Assembly: GCA_025617745.1 (NCBI GenBank)
Contig: CM046855.1
Span: forward strand, 45,673,813-45,737,812
DNA: 64,000 nucleotides
Source of the DNA: Heliocidaris erythrogramma
Lineage: Eukaryota > Echinodermata > Echinoidea > Camarodonta > Echinometridae
Direction of reading: 5' to 3'
Shown here: in pieces, positions 11,436-23,900 of the stretch
Layout: each line of letters begins with the position of its first letter
Position numbering within the stretch: the first letter of the stretch is position 1
Notes under the pieces: model-generated
What the model was told of the DNA's origin: nothing
Database searches by the model: none
The model's input: only the letters and a program-made list of their open reading frames with translations
Made by a program: the position numbers and the translations under genes

Positions 11436-11935
11436 NNNNNNNNNNNNNNNNNNNNNNNNNNNNNNNNNNNNNNNNNNNNNNNNNNNNNNNNNNNNNNNNN
11501 NNNNNNNNNNNNNNNNNNNNNNNNNNNNNNNNNNNNNNNNNNNNNNNNNNNNNNNNNNNNNNNNNNNNNNNNNNNNNNNNNNNNNNNNNNNNNNNNNNNN
11601 NNNNNNNNNNNNNNNNNNNNNNNNNNNNNNNNNNNNNNNNNNNNNNNNNNNNNNNNNNNNNNNNNNNNNNNNNNNNNNNNNNNNNNNNNNNNNNNNNNNN
11701 NNNNNNNNNNNNNNNNNNNNNNNNNNNNNNNNNNNNNNNNNNNNNNNNNNNNNNNNNNNNNNNNNNNNNNNNNNNNNNNNNNNNNNNNNNNNNNNNNNNN
11801 NNNNNNNNNNNNNNNNNNNNNNNNNNNNNNNNNNNNNNNNNNNNNNNNNNNNNNNNNNNNNNNNNNNNNNNNNNNNNNNNNNNNNNNNNNNNNNNNNNNN
11901 NNNNNNNNNNNNNNNNNNNNNNNNNNNNNNNNNNN
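11436..11935. other. assembly gap (500 N)
   Basis: There are exactly 500 unknown bases, a round number typical of a placeholder, so the true gap size is unknown. It lies downstream of exon 3 of the MARCKS-like gene and may hide its next exon. The GC-rich 47-bp tandem repeat just to its left may have caused the assembly break. Confidence 0.97.
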
Positions 11936-12876
11936 TGCTACTGCTTGGCATTTAAAATCAACCAACTTTTCCAACAACCATGAATTTTCACCTAACATCA
12001 CACTGAAGTTTGAACAATGTCATCTTTTTAAAATAATTTTAAATGTAGAATACGTTTACACTATTTCACAAAGCACAGTCATGGTATCTGTATATCATTA
12101 ATAACACCATTGCCAGAATAAGGTTTTGCTGCCCTATGCCTTTGAAAATTCATGACTCTGGGTTTTAGTAAGTGTTCTGGAATGGTAGTTGTGATATATT
12201 GTGTTCAGAATCAATAGGTAATACACTCCTATCTTATGGCCTAGTCATAAAAAATATCCTGCATTTAAAATCATAACTTTGAAAATATTTAATTGAAAAA
12301 TCATAATAAAACTTGCTTCAAATATATCTGTGAACTGTACAATGTGCAATCTGCAGCTTCATATACATGTCAGGAGACTAGCAAGAATAGGTAGGTATAT
12401 TGATTTATTGCAGTAAATTCCCCATCCCCCCCCCCCCAAGTTGAGGCCAGTCACAATAAACATGTATTGTTCACATGACTGACAACAGCTTAAAAAAAAA
12501 GAAATCTAAACAAGCTTTACCCATTTGGTCAAAATCACACCCTTTTCCATATTTTGGGCGCTATTTCTTCAAAAAATCCCCCAAACTATTTCAACCCTTT
12601 TGAACATATGCCCTAAACGAGGTCTACCTCAATTAAACCTCTAAAAGTGAACAGACATACCTTTTTCTTGATTTTTAGCCTTGATATTTGATACCCAAAA
12701 TGCGTCACGCGCCTTAACCAGCAAAAACTACCCTTTTAACACATTTTGGGGGTTGCGCGGGACAATCCCCCAGGGAATACAAACATGTCCCCACCCCCTC
12801 CCCGGGATCCCCGCCCCAGCTCAACATCCTTTTTAATACTTGATGCAGTTTTACATTGATCTCTTGAAATACTTAC
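11936..12876. other. intron 3 portion between exon 3 and the gap
   Basis: Following the exon 3 donor on the minus strand, this should be intronic. A C-rich run lies near 12425-12437 and a C-rich stretch at 12770-12825. No exon-like segment in the required phase was found. Confidence 0.4.
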
Positions 12877-12967
12877 CCCGACAGGGAGTGATGCTGAAGC
12901 AAGCCGATTCCGACTGAAGCTGATGGTAGTTCACCGCCGACTGACCCCTCAACAGACATCCCGGCAC
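12877..12967 (-). CDS. MARCKS-like protein, exon 3 (last exon visible)
   Basis: The 91-base exon has acceptor TTTACCTTCAG|GTGCC and donor TGTCGGG|GTAAGT. With the base left by exon 2 it reads without stops as SAGMSVEGSVGGELPSASVG, then IGLLQHHSLSG, and ends in phase 2. It again has small, polar and acidic residues and no recognisable domain. It is not terminal, because a consensus donor follows. No convincing exon 4 appears between 12876 and the gap, or to the left of the gap, so the C terminus must be in the 500-N gap or outside the window. The three exons total 515 coding bases, or 171 codons plus two bases. Confidence 0.6.
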
Positions 12968-14816
12968 CTGAAGGTAAAGATAAGATGTATTTCACATGTT
13001 AATACTTTTTATAATAGTCATCATTCTCATACCACTACTACTGATAGGAATGATAAAAATAATTACAAGCATATTCAGAGACATTTAATCAAAATACATT
13101 AAGTATGCAAATACTAAATATAATTAAACAATCTCCATGATATACATGGTCAAGAAAATAAAGTTTTTGTGATGCATGATATCATATTATACAAGTTGTA
13201 TAAAAAAACCCTCAAAAAGCTACAACTTGTATCAAATTGAATATTTGCACATTGTCACAATGTACGACAATCCTTTGATTTTTACATTTTTCTTTACCTC
13301 TTCTGAGGTCATTTGTTCGATGCAATCAACAATACATTATTAAAATACATATAAATATACATTCACTTCAACGAAAATCTTGAAAATGAAAAAAAATATA
13401 ATCGGTTTAAAATCATGGAGTAAATTGTTGAAGAGCATTTGATATAACATCTGAAATGTTATCCAAATGTAATGTTTTAAAAGCATGCCATATTGTGAAG
13501 CTATTATAAGTTTTCCCCTGAAAGTAGTTCAACATTATACACTTTGTATATTGCATATTGTGCATATATAATGACTATATTTTTATCTTAGCATTTAAAC
13601 ATTTAGAATCTATACCTACAATCAAGTGTTTTTCATACAATATCAGTGTTTAGTAAATGAAGCTTGATGGGGGAATTTTAATTTGTAAACAAATTTTTAG
13701 GCATTTTACTCCCAGTGTTAAAGATCGTATGCTCGATCTGTAATGAAAAACACAAGTCAGAAAAAATTGGAACCAGCGGGATTCCAATATCAGTGTTTGT
13801 TTGAAGTCATAACGAATAAATGTATCATGAATATGAATGACTTGATAACAAACTCACTTATATAGCGCATAATCAATTAAACACTGCTCCATGCGATTCT
13901 GAACACAAATACCCATTGTGTATCATTCCACAACACCTTATTCCAACACCATTATCCTGAATTATTAATGGCAACTGGAAAAAAAAATAGGCATTTTGGA
14001 ATGACAGGTGTCATGTGCAATTATCACTGCTGTATTTTGAAGTGGCACATGCAGATTTCAAGGTTTTGATTTATCAAAAGGTGATTCACTTATTCAAATA
14101 CTAAAAACAGAGTCAAATCCTTCAACTGTACCAAATATAATATAATCTTCAATTTGATAAGAGTTGTATTTTTTAAAAAGTTATTATAAATCATAAGACT
14201 ATAACTGCTTTGACACCTAGTATTTCTTCATCTTCTTGTTCTTGCAACTTGGTAGAAATGACCCTGATATAACCCCAATTTGTATGTGCACACGCACTGG
14301 CATAGCCAGGATTTTTCAATAAGGGGGGGGGTAAGAAGTAAATCTATTACTATTGCACGTATAATGGCTGAGAATAACCGATTTCAATATTTTTTAAATA
14401 CGAGTCCTTGAGCATATTTCAAGGTTTGTATTGTGGGTGGATTGTTTATGATTTTCTAAAATGTTGGGAGGTGGAGGCGTAGAAAATGGCTTCCATGTAT
14501 TCATGAATATTCAGCTGTCAAATCAAAAACACATTGCATGACTTTTTTTTTATCTTTGAAATGTTTCAAACGAAGGGATCGGGAGGATCTTTTCATGCTA
14601 GACAAAAGAGCATTGAATAAGTCAATAATAATGTATGCTTGTACATGCCTCAACGCCTGTGAAAATTTTTTGCGCAAACAAAAATATGAGGGGTTAGGCT
14701 CTGTGCAAGCTTTGGTATTTACTTACATGCTGATCTGAGTGTTGACAAAAAATGAGCTTATTTATCTTGCACAAATGCACTTTCAGAGATTAATGGTATT
14801 GTTACGTTATGATATG

Positions 14817-15239
14817 AAAGATAAAGTTGAGTTCTGGTCATGTGAGTAGATTGTGAAAGAAACCGTTTCAAAGCAACTGGAAAAGGTTGATCGTGTCTAT
14901 CCAAGTATTGGTGCATACTGTGAGGTGTTGGTGTTTGTGTTTTAAGGCGCTTCTCATTCAGTCAGCATATTTGCACCATTTGTGAGGTGTTGGAATCAGA
15001 ATTATTTTAAACAATAGACCCAGTCTCGCTAAAAGCACATGAACTTCACACAGAAATGGGTATTTATATATTTATATACGGGACTGAAGAAACTTGTGGC
15101 ATGAAAGTCGGGCCTGAACATTTCTCGTCATTTCTTATATTTTAAATTTTAAGGCATATAAAGATCAATCCTTTCGAAGGAACATTTCTACTGTGATATT
15201 CTTCCAAACTGACATCCCAGAACTCAACCTTCTCTTTAA
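14817..15239 (+). mobile_element. TTGAGTTCTGG MITE family, copy X
   Basis: The ends are inverted: AAAGATAAAGTTGAGTTCTGG at the left, and CCCAGAACTCAACCTTCTC then TTTAA at the right. Internal blocks such as GATTGTGAAAGAAACYGT and ATATTCTTCCAAACTGACA align with the reverse complement of 55861-56252. TTAA is preserved at the right edge (15236-15239) but decayed at the left. No coding capacity; a diverged, old copy. Confidence 0.55.
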
Positions 15240-15407
15240 TTAGGAAATAAAATTATAGAATCCGAGCAAATGTTCTGTACAAAAATAATTTAATGGAAAT
15301 TGATAAATAGTGTAAACACAAGCTTGGGGGAAACAGGGGACGGGGTGGGGCTATAGTCCCCCCCCCCCCATCGTATGCCTTTGCCTGGAATGCAGATTCA
15401 TGACCAG

Positions 15408-15647
15408 AACTCAGAAGGGTTCCCGCTCGCTATTCATAGAGAAAACGATATTCATTTTACACACGTTATGAATAGTTATGAATAGTGGTCGTTATGAATA
15501 GAGGTCCTTATGAATAGCAAGGTAATTTGTTTATGGTTTGCTCGCTATTTAGAAGGACCGCTATTCATGCAAAACCGCTCACATTTATGGATAGCGGTCC
15601 TTATGAATAAGTGGTCCTTATGACAAGCGAGGTAACCCCAACTCAGA
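15408..15647. mobile_element. fold-back DNA element with 8-9-bp target duplication
   Basis: AACTCAGA(A) occurs immediately outside both ends (15408-15416 and 15640-15648). The ends are inverted: GGGTTCCCGCTCGCTATTCA at the left, and the complement of AAGCGAGGTAACCCC at the right. The 224-bp interior is built from repeats of TTATGAATAG(C/T)GGTC in both orientations, so it can fold. An 8-bp duplication suggests hAT-like mobilisation. Confidence 0.65.
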
Positions 15648-16738
15648 ATACCCTTTAATGGCTTTTCTGAAATGCACAGACCTTTCTTCTCTTTAATTAT
15701 TTTCTATAAATGGCTTTACTCGTAATTTGTCATTAATGTATTTTAATCAGTAAGGTGGTCTTTCTTTATCAGTTTGAAAGTTCAGTGAAACACCTTTTTA
15801 AAGTCAAGGCTATAAAATAGGTGAAAATCTCACATTCTCCAGCATTTTCATTAAGGGTGTCAACCTTGCAGTCGAGATGACGTTTCACTTTATATAACTT
15901 TTTAACCCCAGTACACAACTTTTCATGATAGAATACTAGCAGTTTTAAGTCAAAATTTGTTACTAACTGTACACATGTGTAATGAGGAATTGAAAATTGT
16001 TAAAGCAGAACAGGGTACATTTAATGGGGAAATCTAGGTTTGCCCAGACAGATAAACCCAACCTATATTGTCCTCTCAGAGCTTTGAAAGATAACTGGAG
16101 ATGAATATTTGATTTGGGATTAGATCAACGAGATGACCAACAAAAGGACATTTTCATTTAATCCATAACCTTAACACACCTCTTTTGAGTGAAAGCACAA
16201 TCGGTGAATCCAGAACTTTTTCTTTCATTTTCAGTTTATGCAACAAAGCGTACAACACATGCTCCATAGACCATTGATCCTTGGCCAATACCCTAGTTAT
16301 CCGTAAAATATTTGAATAGTTGATTTCAACCCTGGACCAAACACTTTACTGAACTCTTACCCTTACCCTGAACAAAACCTAAAACCCAATTTCAACTCTA
16401 ATCCTAACCATATTACTTTTACGAAATAAAGTCGGGAGCAATTGTTTTTGGAGCATATACAGCCATGGAAAAAATTAGACCAAAAATGGTCACCGATAGT
16501 GTTATTTTTGTGGTAAGAAGGAAATAAAATCGTAAAAGCAAGGTGTAATTGCTGGAATTTGGTATTCATTCAGTGAAATACAAAGACAAATCAAGTTTAT
16601 AATTGTTTGCATATTATAGTACCTTTATTACAGAAGCTTGGTCTAATAATTTTTTCCAGGGCTGTATGTACGAGCACCAACCCAGCACATGGTTGCTCTT
16701 TAATGGATGTGGTATGGGAGTTTTTTCAGATTACTTAC

Positions 16739-16834
16739 TTGCGTCTGTATCAAGGTCTGGTTGGGCTTGTGCTAGTTCGTCTATTGCTAGTGGGGCCTTG
16801 CCCACTCCTCCACCCCTTGCACTTGCTCCGGCGC
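16739..16834 (-). CDS. MARCKS-like protein, exon 2
   Basis: The 96-base exon has a good acceptor (polypyrimidine, then CTCTGCAG|GCGCC) and a consensus donor (GACGCAA|GTAAGT). Joined to exon 1 in phase 1, it reads GGC GCC GGA GCA and so continues the Gly/Ala repeat: GAGASARGGGVGKAPL, then AIDELAQAQPDLDTDA. The repeat carries across a 15.2-kb intron in the right frame, which is the main reason for linking the two exons. The second half is acidic and low in complexity, like the flanks of MARCKS proteins. The exon leaves one base over (phase 1), which exon 3 accepts. Confidence 0.68.
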
Positions 16835-17811
16835 CTGCAGAGAGATGAAAGAAAAACATGAAATTATTACCAACCATGTTCCATATATTGTGCATTTATT
16901 TATATGCATAAAAATTTTATGCATGGGTTGAATATGGTATTTTTTTTTGTGGGTGCGCAGTTGGTGAATTAAAAGGGCAAAGCACCAACAGTAATAAGAC
17001 TTCCTACATGAGCTTCATATCAGGAAATTGCTGCAACACAGATTCCTTTAACATTGTTATGAAACACAGCCTATACAAGCATATAATAAAAAGAAACAAA
17101 TTTCCCTTACCAATCTATTCATATCTCAGAAAAATCAAGTGATGATCGAAAAGGGGAAATATATCAAATACATGTATTCAACAGAAAGCACATACATTTC
17201 AATACCCAAAAATGTGGACAGATATTATAATCCTACTCTAAATCTATAAGGACACTAGCTGTTTTGGTAGGTAATTGATAAAATACCTATTTCTGTCAAA
17301 ACTATTAAGTCTTCAGACAAAAAACAAACAAAAACCAAACAAAAACCAAACACCCCCAAAACAGAGGAGTGTATGCATAGGGAATATAAGAACTGAATAT
17401 ATACCTAATCATGCAATAAATCAACAATGCGGGCTTATAAATTAGTCATATTTCAGTATTTGTTCAAAGCTTCTGCAACATTACACACTAACAATAAATA
17501 ACCTTGTTTCAGCTGGAATCTAAGCCAAAAATCAATACAAATTGAAGAATTTTTTAAAGAGACAAACGTAAGCTACCTTTTATCTTTGTGGGAGTACAAC
17601 AAATGTATTGGCCTACAAAGTGCCACATTTGCACTATCAAAAGATTTAGTTCCAACTATATTAAATGCATACCTGCATATGAATTCAAACAAAAATTGTA
17701 TTTGCCTAAAAATGTGACTCAGTAGAGGCATGCATATTAGCATATTCCTTTACAAAGTTTTTAAAAACACTACAGGGACCATGTCGCTTCACATGCACAC
17801 TAAGAAAAAAA

Positions 17812-18503
17812 CGTTAAAGTTTGCACCCTAAATGCAACACTGGCAGCACCTTTTTGGGTGCAACCTTGCACCCTACACGAAAAAGGTGCAAAAATGCACC
17901 TTTTTCTTCTTGTTTGCACCCTTTAACCCTTTCATAACAGCAATTATTTAAGGGCTAAATTGATCACATTTCGTTCTTCAAATTGACAATATTTTTTTTT
18001 AGTGCCACATGGTTCTAATGAATGTAATGTCTTTGAAAACAACATATGTAGTAACAAACTTTGTCAAAAAAGTTGAGAAATTGCCAATTTTGATTAAAAA
18101 ATTATTTTGAACTTCTCAATGTGTTGCCAATTTAAGGATTTTGAAGCTTATTCTCCTTTCAAAAATCCCTGGCATCAAACGCAATATGGTCATGCAACAG
18201 AAATGGACACACTGTGTGCAGAAATTTTTGCTCTTTCCACTCATGCATCAGGTTTATTTTTAAGAAGTCTGAATCAAAAGTTATTGAGCCAAACCACAAA
18301 ATGTGGTCAATTGTCTCGAAAGGGTTAATACCCGTTTGCACCCTAAAAGGTGCAACTTTGCACCTTTAAGGGTGCAGAAATGTTAGCATCCAAAAGTGCA
18401 AATTTGAACCTTTTCTAAAGGTTACAACTCTGTAGCTAACTGCACCCTTAAAGGTGCAACTTTTGTTGCATTTGAAGGGTGCAAACTTGTACCTTTTTTT
18501 CTT
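17812..18503. mobile_element. MITE rich in GGTGCAA/TTGCACC motifs, split by another MITE
   Basis: Terminal inverted repeats of about 38 bp: the left begins AAGAAAAAAACGTTAAAGTT and continues TGCACCCT; the right complement begins AAGAAAAAAAGGTACAAGTT and continues likewise. The interior is made of GCACC/GGTGC inverted motifs, so it can form many hairpins. Without the 388-bp insertion it would be about 300 bp. No target duplication could be assigned with confidence. Confidence 0.65.
17933..18328. mobile_element. TTAA-flanked piggyBac-type MITE nested in another element
   Basis: TTAA at 17933-17936 and 18325-18328 flanks a 388-bp segment with inverted ends: CCCTTTCATAACA at the left, and CCCTTTCGAGACA as the right complement. 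Ends beginning CCC next to TTAA are characteristic of piggyBac elements. Removing the segment and one TTAA rejoins the host element as GTTTGCACCCTTAATACCCG. There is no transposase ORF. Confidence 0.7.
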
Positions 18504-21500
18504 CTGCCCCCACTCCACCTCAACGAAAAATGCAAAATATATATGATTTGATCTAAAAATCCGTTATCGTCACTGTGCCAGCATAAACGTTCAACAAATC
18601 ATAACACATAATGGAACTAAAAATCTGAATGTTTCTGGTCATGCACGCAAAGACACACACCCACCCTCGCGCACACTGGACGCTCACCCCACAGATGATT
18701 AGTTCCATCCATAAAAATACTATCAAAACGCACATCACAAATATTCATACCACCACACACATATCCACGCAAAGCAAGCACCCATTGCATTCCACACACA
18801 TAGAACTAAAAATTAATCAATTTGAGACACAACTCGAGTGCAATACAAAAGCAAAATGTCTTCCCGAGGCAACAAAGCAAGTCACTCATACAAAGGATTT
18901 TCTTCTAGAAAAACACGGTAAACCCACAGAATAAAGAATGACAGGTGGACGGAGCACGAGTACCAGTCCTTGTCATGTCATGGACGAATGGAAAATAAAA
19001 CGAGGCATGTCAAGTGAGCCATATCTGCCCATTTGGTTTGTCACTGGGCAGGACTTGATATATCACGCATGTTCATTCTTTTGAACATTCCGGGATGCGA
19101 ATTGTGACCAACATTTCATCCATTTCCCATGGTTTTCCGACATTTTTCTGTTCAACCAAAGAAAAAAAAAACCCACTCCCATCTGCAACTAAAATCCCTT
19201 GCATGACAACACATTTTGGTTTAGCAACAGTCTCAAAATATACTATACAAACCATCATCATTTTCGTCAAATAATTCTGGCAGCCAACTTAAAAGTTGAC
19301 CCATTATCTTTCCGGAAAAAAGCCTCCACAATTATGCCGAGAAACTGAGCATTCCCTGCCCAAGGGAATGAGATATCCAACTTCTGCAAAATTGGTTTAC
19401 ATTTCAGTCACAGATAGAGGCCTTCAGTGAGAGATCTCAAAATGAATTCCTCAGGAAAATTGTACCAACATGAAAAGTTCTGATGAATAACACAAAGTAT
19501 ATGACAATCTCCGTATAGTATCCACAATATGCCAGTGGTATGGTCTACCATGATATTCCACTCAAGTAAAACCAACCCTTGGAATCCAACCTTTTTTATA
19601 CACTCATTAAACTACAACAATTGATGAAAGTCTGCCTTTGTTTGAATTTAATATTTGCCCAGACTCTTAAAACCTTTCCAAGCAGTACTTGTTAAAAACA
19701 TAATCATAAAGAACACCCACCAATCAGCTCAAAGTCAATAATCTTTGACATTAAGCGAAGGACTGGAATGTGAAGTGCTCTCGAAAAGTTCAGAAATGTT
19801 AGCTTTCCTAAAAATGACAGATGTTTATTAATTCAAGAAGAGAGAATCCGTCCACTTTTCACTTTAAAAAACAAAAAAATACAATCATACAAGTACTACC
19901 ATAAGTACAGTTCAAAAAGTCAACTCTTTGACTCGTAAATGGACTTGAATTAACCACACTGGGCTCAAGGATAGCATCATTAATTAGACACTGCGTTCTC
20001 CACGAGAGGGACGCCATTTTAGTTTATACAAAGTGCGATGACCTGCCTAGAAAAAAAGAAATGCCATCCTAGAACAACTGAGCTTCTCACTTCTCTATTT
20101 CTGTTTTAAATACATTTTTAAAATCGCAAATTAGGCAAGTATGAAATATCCGTGGACATTTTTACTGATGTATTTCTTCCTTTTGAGTTTCTTCCCTTTC
20201 GCTTGGAGTTTATTTCTCAACCCCAATTTCTTTCTCATCTCAACGCGTCATTGGCACAACATCTGTTCCGATAATAATGAACGAATGAACACAAAGCGTC
20301 CTGTTACTGCTGCTAAACTCAGCGCGGCGAATCTGTTTATTGTATTCCAAAGCTTGGCATATCGAGCCCCAAAAGAGACCCTAAATTTCTGAGCTATTGC
20401 CTCGTCAATTCAATACCACTGCGCTTTGTTCCCCTGCGTTTTAGCTCTCTACGTAATATTCTGAGAGGGTTACATGAAAGTAACAAGAGTATGATCAAGC
20501 TGAAATTCACAACTATAATGTTCACGCACTGTCAAAATTTACTGTCTAAAGATGATATTCAAGAAAATGAGTAAACTTGCCTGTTCTAAAACAACGAACT
20601 TGTTATAATCCTGTATCTCCTGTTTTGTACAAGCCATTAGATGCAATGATAATCATTCGAAAACTCACGAGCGACCCAACGAAAAAATATATTCCAAGAG
20701 ATGAAAGTCACATCTCAAAGATGGATTCAATGAAGAGGATGTTGTCATCCGAGATATGATTTCACGTTTTGGACGGGTGATGCTACGATCAGGGCGTACT
20801 GGTATCGCACTGGTGGCATACCCCACTACGCACTCCACGCTTCTGGTTCCACACCCGACCACAGTGGTATACAAGGGCGTTTTCACGCAACGTAATTGAG
20901 CAGTGCCACAGAACGCTCACTCAAAAAGAGAACCATTCTCTTTTCTTTGTCGCTACTGCGCATAATAATAATGGGCCTTCAAGCACTAAAGAGACCAAAT
21001 CGAGTTGAACTTATTCAAGTGTGGAAAGTGCACACTGATTCACCCCCCCCCCCCCCTTCATTCTCTCTCGTTTTTACAACGCAAATAGGCATGCTTCACA
21101 TTCCAGGTTTTTGTGGTCAAGAAAAGAGCTCCAGATTATCTCCGAATTTTATTCTTTTCTTTGAGCTCTTTTCAGTACTTTTCTTCCACGACACGGCGCG
21201 TTCTCATTCTATGCAATAGTTGATTTACGATGCAGTTTTTTTCAGCGCTGCTGGAATACGTTAATGATTGTATAAACGTACAAGTGATGCCAACAAATAG
21301 TTTGTTTTTCAAAAAGAATCGAAATTTTGATGACAAGATAAAGGATGAAGTGAAAGAGCGATTCCTTTTCCTCCATCTGAAGTATGTAATCTGGAACCCC
21401 AGGCCAACATCACTAGAGAAATAACCGTTGGGAGAGTGCCACACTTCTAAGAGGCCCTTACGGATTGTGAGAGCAAATTAAAAACAGAAAATTAAATTGG

Positions 21501-23790
21501 TGGCGTCAGGGTCAAGGTGTAACTACAAGTAGTAAGTAGTGTGCCTCGTCAAGAAAACAAGTTGGATAAGGAGTTATTTGGTTTGATTCAAAAGACTACA
21601 TATTCATATTACTTTAGTTTCATTATTGACATTCCATGATTCATTTAATTATTCATATTCTATCTCTAATTCACTTTGAAAGCACCAACCATTTATTCAT
21701 TATGCCAAAAATCAAATCGTATACGTCCATGTAGTGAATATTTTTTTTTTTACTGATTTGTAATAGTTTCGGAAATAATGTTATCCTTTCATTGACAACG
21801 GTAAACAAGCTTGCGAACTTCCGAAAGTCTTGAACAAACCCTTTTATGAGATGTTTACCTGTTCCCTTCTTTGGGGCCTCGTCCAAATATTTCTCCCGTT
21901 TAGCTGTAAGCACCGGCTGTTTGATTTTGATATGGCTGGCATTGAAAGAGGACCTCCAAATCGTATGGAACCAACTCTTTTTTTTCTTCTTCAGACCCAC
22001 CATAATTCAGCGATCTGACATCAACATGCAAGGTTTACTACGCCCGGGTCAAAGGGGAGCCTCTTTCTTCACAAACTTACGATATCTTGAAGGCCGAATT
22101 TCATCCCTCTCCCCCACCCCGTTCGACTAAACAGGCCTGTAATTGTAAAGGAATCCAATGCCTTTGGTAGCAACATAATTTTTCTGGGTCATAGATCATG
22201 GATGGATCATGGACCTACTCCAAATAGCATATTGAATGGATGTAGGATAATGTTGCAGATATTGAGAATTTCGTTAACTTCTCTGACTACACAGTACTGT
22301 TGAGAATGTAATCTCATACTTTCATTAATTCCAAACAGTCTCTACCCAAAGTTCCGATAATATTCCCATAAACCCAATACATTTGCATGAACAAAATAAA
22401 TGAATTGGTTATACTTATTACACCCAATTTACGAGATTTGTAGGACCGCCTCTTTGGAGGGACGAATTACCAGGGGCGAACACTTCCCTGGTCAGAATAA
22501 GCATCTGCTTCTACTACTAGTAACCCCTGCGAAGCGTTTACCCGTATTTGGTAATGGCCGCAAACCGCTATGGAAGACGTAAATTAACGACGCTTTAAGG
22601 TTGTTTAGATGTGAAATATATTCAAGTGAATACTTTGATGTAGTAAACTATAGCACTGCATATTTGAATAATCGTAAGCAACGAGATAACATGTTTTCTA
22701 TATTTTTCATCTTTGTCTTCTGATTCCTCTCCAAATTGATGCTGTTTCTCGGTAGGGTGTTTGACTTTGGCAGCTGTGTTTACATCTGAATTCAAAACGT
22801 GACCTATTAGCAGGATTATTATTGCTACCATGCACGCCGGACAAAGAAGCACTAAATGTGGACATGAACTTGTCAAAATAATGACCCAATAACGTAAGAA
22901 TTGTTTCAGAAGAAAAGCACGGCAATCGCTTGACAAGGGGTACCATATAATCGCAAATTTGACAAATATCACCGCTAATACATACAAGATTTCCCTAAAC
23001 CACACATTTTCGCCAAGTTCTAAATATTTAATCCAAATAATAATTGTTATAAGTTTCTTCTCTTGGTAGGATAATGAACAGACTAAAAACAAATTCCCTG
23101 ACCTCCCTTACTCTCCTATTTAGTTTCTATACTGAACGATGTGAGGTGTTTCTGTTCATCTTTTATGTCAGTAATGACAGCTGATATAGTATCGCGTCTA
23201 AATTGATTACTAAAGTGCAGGCAATCGTGAATATTTTATGGATTTGATATTCCCGCCTTTTGCACATTGTCGGGCAAAAATAACTTGTTCAGCTTCATCT
23301 GAATAACTCAAGATGATCATGATTTTACAGAATGCATGCACGATATAAAAGCAGAATGGCATTACCAGAAAGTTAAAACCTGCTATGATAATTTCCTTTA
23401 AAACATCTATGCATCATTTCATTTCACCTTCAGAATGGAGGGGGAAATGCTAAATTGTCTCAAGGTACGTGAAAATGTTTGTTTCAATCGAAAATAATTG
23501 TCTCGAAGATCTGTTGAAACGAGGAGAATCATTCTCCTCGTTTGTTTCCAAATGTAACACTTGGAATATATTATACGCTATCTGCAGGCATGGCCGGTGA
23601 CCCTTTCTTACTACTATTGTGTTTGCTGGCCAGGCTATTGATTGAGAAAATCAGAAAATAAATAAAATGGCAACCCTGTTTTTTCGCAGACTGCACGGCC
23701 CGAGCTCAAACAATGCTTTTATAAGGGGGATATTGATCGGCGAAGAATGGGGGATTTAAAAGGCGTGCCTCGAATGCGCATTGTTGTTCG

Positions 23791-23800
23791 TATATAAGTC
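23791..23800 (+). promoter_or_regulatory. TATA box of a possible promoter inside intron 1
   Basis: TATATAAG is an excellent TATA match on the plus strand, opposite to the host gene. It is preceded by a somewhat GC-richer stretch and followed 101 bases later by an ATG in good context at 23901. No initiator was tested. Confidence 0.3.
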
Positions 23801-23900
23801 TGCAAGAGGAAGCCAGTGCAATCTTTACCACGAATTCACTGAATGCATCGTGGGTCGAATATCAGTCAACCGGACAAACTGGACATTCGTCTAGACCGAC

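Larger units (their letters stand above)
12968..16738 (-). other. intron 2 of the MARCKS-like gene (3.8 kb)
   Basis: This intron lies between the exon 2 donor and the exon 3 acceptor. It carries a TTAA-type MITE (14817-15239), a fold-back element with an 8-9-bp target duplication (15416-15639), and a hAT-like end near 14290 (CACTGGCATAGCCAGG beside a G tract). About 13000-14280 and 15650-16700 are ordinary AT-rich DNA in which I see nothing. Confidence 0.5.

Noticed and set aside
11199-12001. Open frames of 196-250 codons on both strands across the gap
   Set aside because: They are open only because 500 Ns contain no stops; the real sequence is unknown.
20141-20392. 83-codon ORF beginning with a signal-peptide-like hydrophobic run
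   Set aside because: T-rich DNA gives Phe/Leu runs by default; no motif or splice support follows.
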